The notes beneath the pieces are model-generated. The model was not told the DNA's origin. It saw only the letters and a list, made by a program, of their open reading frames with translations, and ran no database searches. A DNA stretch of 63,481 bases from an uncultured Granulosicoccaceae bacterium (lineage in GTDB: Bacteria > Pseudomonadota > Gammaproteobacteria > Granulosicoccales > Granulosicoccaceae): positions 1-63,481 of the forward strand of contig CALLBO010000022.1 of the NCBI GenBank assembly GCA_937998875.1. The letters run 5' to 3'. Position numbers and translations under genes: made by a program. The number at the start of each line of letters is the position of its first letter. The stretch's first letter is position 1. Below, piece after piece: positions 61,161 to 63,481 of the stretch.

Positions 61161-61303
61161 GTAGGGGGGATAAGCTTGCGCATCCACCAGACCGTCGTAA
61201 CGAACACTTCAAAATTTACAGCGAATAAGGTTGCCAGATTTTCCGGAAAGTTACGTATCTGACGTGCTGCTCATGGATGGATGCGCAAGCTTATCCCCCC
61301 TAC
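61161..61303. repeat. inverted repeat pair, REP/MITE-like
   Basis: 61161-61186 (GTAGGGGGGATAAGCTTGCG and six more bases) is the exact reverse complement of 61278-61303: 26-base perfect arms with a 91-base spacer. It lies in the 470-base gap after hemJ (61056-61525), which otherwise holds no gene. Related single unit at 58435. Confidence 0.85.
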
Positions 61304-61525
61304 GGCGATGATATCTGAAACAAGTAGATATCTGGTATCAGGCACTATGGGCACACACCGGAAGTAGAGCATCGCTTAACGATTCGACGTGTGCCTGGGA
61401 TACAACGCAATTGCCTCAGCGACGTGCCTCCCGGCACCCATTTTATAAATTGGCGCTGACCCTCCCGCAATCGGGAAAGGGGCAGGTAGTCTCTGGAAAT
61501 TCGCTTTGTGAGGGCTAAGAATCCG

Positions 61526-62764
61526 CTACTGAAACGCTTGAATACCGGTCTGCGCACGGCCGAGAATCAGTGCATGAATATCATGCGTGCCCTCATAGGT
61601 ATTTACCGCTTCAAGATTCATCATGTGGCGGATTACACCGTACTCATCGGATACACCGTTACCGCCGTGCATATCACGCGCGACTCTTGCAATGTCCAAC
61701 GCTTTGCCGCAGTTGTTGCGTTTCATGAGCGAGATAAGCTCTGCCGGTGCCTGATGTGCATCAAATAGTCGTCCCAGTTGCAAACAACCCTGCAGTCCGA
61801 TCGAGATTTCAGTTTGCATGTCTGCAAGTTTCTTTTGTACTAACTGATTGGCAGCCAGTGGTTTGCCAAACTGCTTGCGATCTAATGTGTATTGTCTTGC
61901 AGAGTGCCAGCATGATTCGGCAGCACCCATCGCCCCCCACGCAATTCCGTACCGTGCGCGGTTAAGACAACCGAATGGTCCTGCGAGCCCTGCGACTTCG
62001 GGTAACAGGTTCTCTTCGGGTATTTCGACGTCATCCATCATGATCATGCCGGTGATTGAAGCGCGTAGTGAAAATTTCCCTTCGATTTTCGGGGCGGTTA
62101 AACCCTTCATACCTTTTTCGAGAATGAAGCCCTTGATCTTATTGTCGTGTGCTTCTGACTTTGCCCAGACTACAAACACATCGGCTTCCGGAGAATTGGT
62201 GATCCAGTTCTTTGATCCGGAAAGCGAATAGCCATCGGCAGTTTTTTTAGCGCGTGTGAGCATTGATGATGGGTCTGAGCCGTGGTCCGGCTCGGTGAGT
62301 CCGAAGCAACCCACCCATTCGCCACTTGCGAGCTTTGGCAGGTATTTCTCGCGCTGTGCATCTGTGCCGAAGGCGAAAATCGGATGCATCACTAAAGAAG
62401 ACTGCACGCTCATCATTGACCGATAGCCGGAGTCAACACGTTCTACTTCGCGCGCTATTACTCCGTAGCTGACGTAACTCGCACCAATACCGCCAAGCGA
62501 TTCGGGGATGGTTGCACCGAGCAGGCCGAGCTCACCCATTTCGTTGAAAATGTCGCGCTCAAAAGTTTCGTTGCGGTTGGCCTCTACGACCCGTGTTGCA
62601 AGTTTTTCCTGACAGTAGGCGTGCGCAGTTTCGCGAATCATGCGCTCTTCTTCACTGAGTTGTTGCTCAAGCAGGAACGGATCTTCCCAGTTAAAGCGTG
62701 GCATTTTTGCGCGAGCGGATTCGGGAGTATTGACATGTCCGGAAGATGATTGAGCGTGCGCCAT
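61526..62764 (-). CDS. gcdH: glutaryl-CoA dehydrogenase
   Basis: A 412-residue acyl-CoA dehydrogenase matching GcdH throughout: [43 protein letters not shown] and the catalytic base Glu391 in [15 protein letters not shown]. It converts glutaryl-CoA to crotonyl-CoA with loss of CO2 in lysine and tryptophan breakdown, passing electrons to ETF. Monocistronic in this window. Confidence 0.93.
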   Translation of the reverse strand: MAHAQSSSGHVNTPESARAKMPRFNWEDPFLLEQQLSEEERMIRETAHAYCQEKLATRVVEANRNETFERDIFNEMGELGLLGATIPESLGGIGASYVSYGVIAREVERVDSGYRSMMSVQSSLVMHPIFAFGTDAQREKYLPKLASGEWVGCFGLTEPDHGSDPSSMLTRAKKTADGYSLSGSKNWITNSPEADVFVVWAKSEAHDNKIKGFILEKGMKGLTAPKIEGKFSLRASITGMIMMDDVEIPEENLLPEVAGLAGPFGCLNRARYGIAWGAMGAAESCWHSARQYTLDRKQFGKPLAANQLVQKKLADMQTEISIGLQGCLQLGRLFDAHQAPAELISLMKRNNCGKALDIARVARDMHGGNGVSDEYGVIRHMMNLEAVNTYEGTHDIHALILGRAQTGIQAFQ

Positions 62765-62959
62765 GTGGTTTTTCCCGCTAAAGTGATCTGACTCGGTAGT
62801 GTAGTCCTAAAATCAAACGGGATACAGACCCTGCAGAGGGGGGGATGGACCATTACCTGGTGGAACAGCTATGCAGAGCTCAAGCACAGGTGCGACCCGT
62901 CTTGATATCTTTATCGTCGGTGTTCCGGGTTATTGGTGGTGAATTAGTGGAGGTAAGAA

Positions 62960-63184
62960 GTGCATATTTTGTTAGCGGTCGTTATAAGTGCAGTGCTATT
63001 TTTGTATCCGCTCTGGATTATATTTAAGCGGGCCGGGTTGAATCCCCAGTTGGCCTTTCTGGTGCTCATTCCGTACGTGGGTTTTCTGCTGGTGATAGTT
63101 TTTCTTGGTGCGATGCAGTGGAGCATCCATGGTAGTGGTCCGGGTGATCGTAGTAAGCCGGATAACAGCGGAGCAAGCCTGTGA
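62960..63184 (+). CDS. small membrane protein
   Basis: 74 residues from GTG, with GGAGGT upstream. Two spans (LLAVVISAVLFLYPLWIIF, LAFLVLIPYVGFLLVIVFL) and a polar Ser/Gly tail. The FKRAGLNPQLAFLVLIPYVG pattern is shared with the next gene (KKAGFSIWWSLLMILPVVN), as in small paired 'AGxxxxxxLLxxIP' membrane proteins. Function unknown. Confidence 0.7.
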   Translation: MHILLAVVISAVLFLYPLWIIFKRAGLNPQLAFLVLIPYVGFLLVIVFLGAMQWSIHGSGPGDRSKPDNSGASL

Positions 63185-63372
63185 TTCCCAGTACGCCTCA
63201 GCTTCTGATTTTAGCGCTTGTGCTTTTTCTGCCGGTAGTGTTGTTTGGACCGATTGCCAAAAAAGCCGGGTTTTCGATTTGGTGGTCGCTCTTGATGATA
63301 CTGCCGGTGGTGAACATCGCAGTTGTCTGGGTATTTGCTTATATCAAATGGCCGGTAGAAGATCGGGGTTAG
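63181..63372 (+). CDS. small membrane protein, coupled
   Basis: 63 residues from a GTG that overlaps the preceding stop (GTGA). Two spans (LLILALVLFLPVVLFG, WWSLLMILPVVNIAVVWVFAYI). Homologous in pattern to the preceding protein; together a likely heteromeric pair. The remaining 109 bases to the window end show no gene. Confidence 0.7.
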   Translation: MIPSTPQLLILALVLFLPVVLFGPIAKKAGFSIWWSLLMILPVVNIAVVWVFAYIKWPVEDRG

Positions 63373-63481
63373 GTATTGAACACGCTAGTGGGTCGTGCGG
63401 GAAGTTCGGTAACAAACTTTTCACAGCCACAGTCGTCAGAGCAAGGCAGAAAAACACAGGCATAGCAGGGCCTACGTCGAG

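Noticed and set aside
61345..61557. 70-codon minus-strand frame after hemJ
   Set aside because: Overlaps the gcdH 3' end and an intergenic repeat region; Arg-rich with no family features.
1..63481. tRNA or rRNA genes, riboswitches
   Set aside because: No cloverleaf with CCA-type acceptor, rRNA sequence or known riboswitch core was recognised by eye; a covariance-model scan would be decisive.

Overview
The window reads as a chromosomal segment of a free-living, Gram-negative, probably marine gammaproteobacterium. The basis is a membrane-bound transhydrogenase (pntAB), HemJ, a serC/DUF1015 cluster, many lipoproteins and signal peptides, and secreted Trp-Gly-Trp-Asn/Cys repeat proteins. A Granulosicoccus-like lineage is my best guess, but no rRNA or marker gene is present to confirm it. 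No tRNA, rRNA, CRISPR array or prophage was seen.

Layout. (1) 1-7.5 kb: the end of an IS21-like element, a secreted six-repeat protein, a D-amino-acid-type pair (PLP racemase + DUF1611/DgcN-like), a kinase of the aminoglycoside phosphotransferase fold, a secreted GWGWN-repeat protein between two copies of a ~92-bp direct repeat, and an aldo/keto reductase. (2) 7.5-18 kb: mostly core genes: a GST, the serine cluster serA-serC-DUF1015 (minus strand), a small HExxH protein, pntA-pntB, a LysE exporter and an endostatin-like lipoprotein. (3) 18.3-33.7 kb: an AT-richer array of short, mostly same-strand genes separated by hairpin-forming sites ending in GTTRRRY-like cores. I read this as a gene-cassette array with attC sites and no integrase in the window (a CALIN or the distal part of a chromosomal integron). 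It holds a PIN-toxin/antitoxin pair at one end and a decayed copy of the same pair at the other, five GNAT or GNAT-like acetyltransferases, a methyltransferase, zinc ribbons, small membrane proteins and fused or frameshifted remnants. (4) 33.2-40.5 kb: accessory genes (ASCH, radical SAM/B12, two GFA proteins, an S66 peptidase, a cysteine-synthase-like enzyme, a LysE exporter) with a stray ASCH fragment. (5) 40.5-48 kb: an exonuclease/phosphatase-fold lipoprotein, an ammonia-lyase homologue lacking the Ala-Ser-Gly cofactor triad, a metallophosphoesterase, a second GWGWN-repeat protein, an ornithine cyclodeaminase homologue and an orphan histidine kinase. (6) 48.1-58.3 kb: a hexonate (L-idonate/gluconate) catabolic island. 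(7) 58.5-63.4 kb: serB, a non-canonical SDR, hemJ, a REP-like inverted repeat, glutaryl-CoA dehydrogenase and two tiny membrane proteins.

How the genes work together. The clearest system is region 6. L-idonate 5-dehydrogenase, gluconate 5-dehydrogenase and gluconokinase form an idonate-to-6-phosphogluconate route. They sit beside a complete carbohydrate ABC importer, another SDR, a beta-propeller lactonase and a LacI-family regulator. Two identical 14-bp operators (in opposite orientation) lie exactly where such a regulator would act: in the idnD/idnO divergent promoter region and upstream of the ABC operon. This suggests one regulon in which uptake uses an ABC system rather than the GntP-type permease known from Escherichia coli. 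Serine biosynthesis is complete in the window (serA, serC, serB) but split between two loci.
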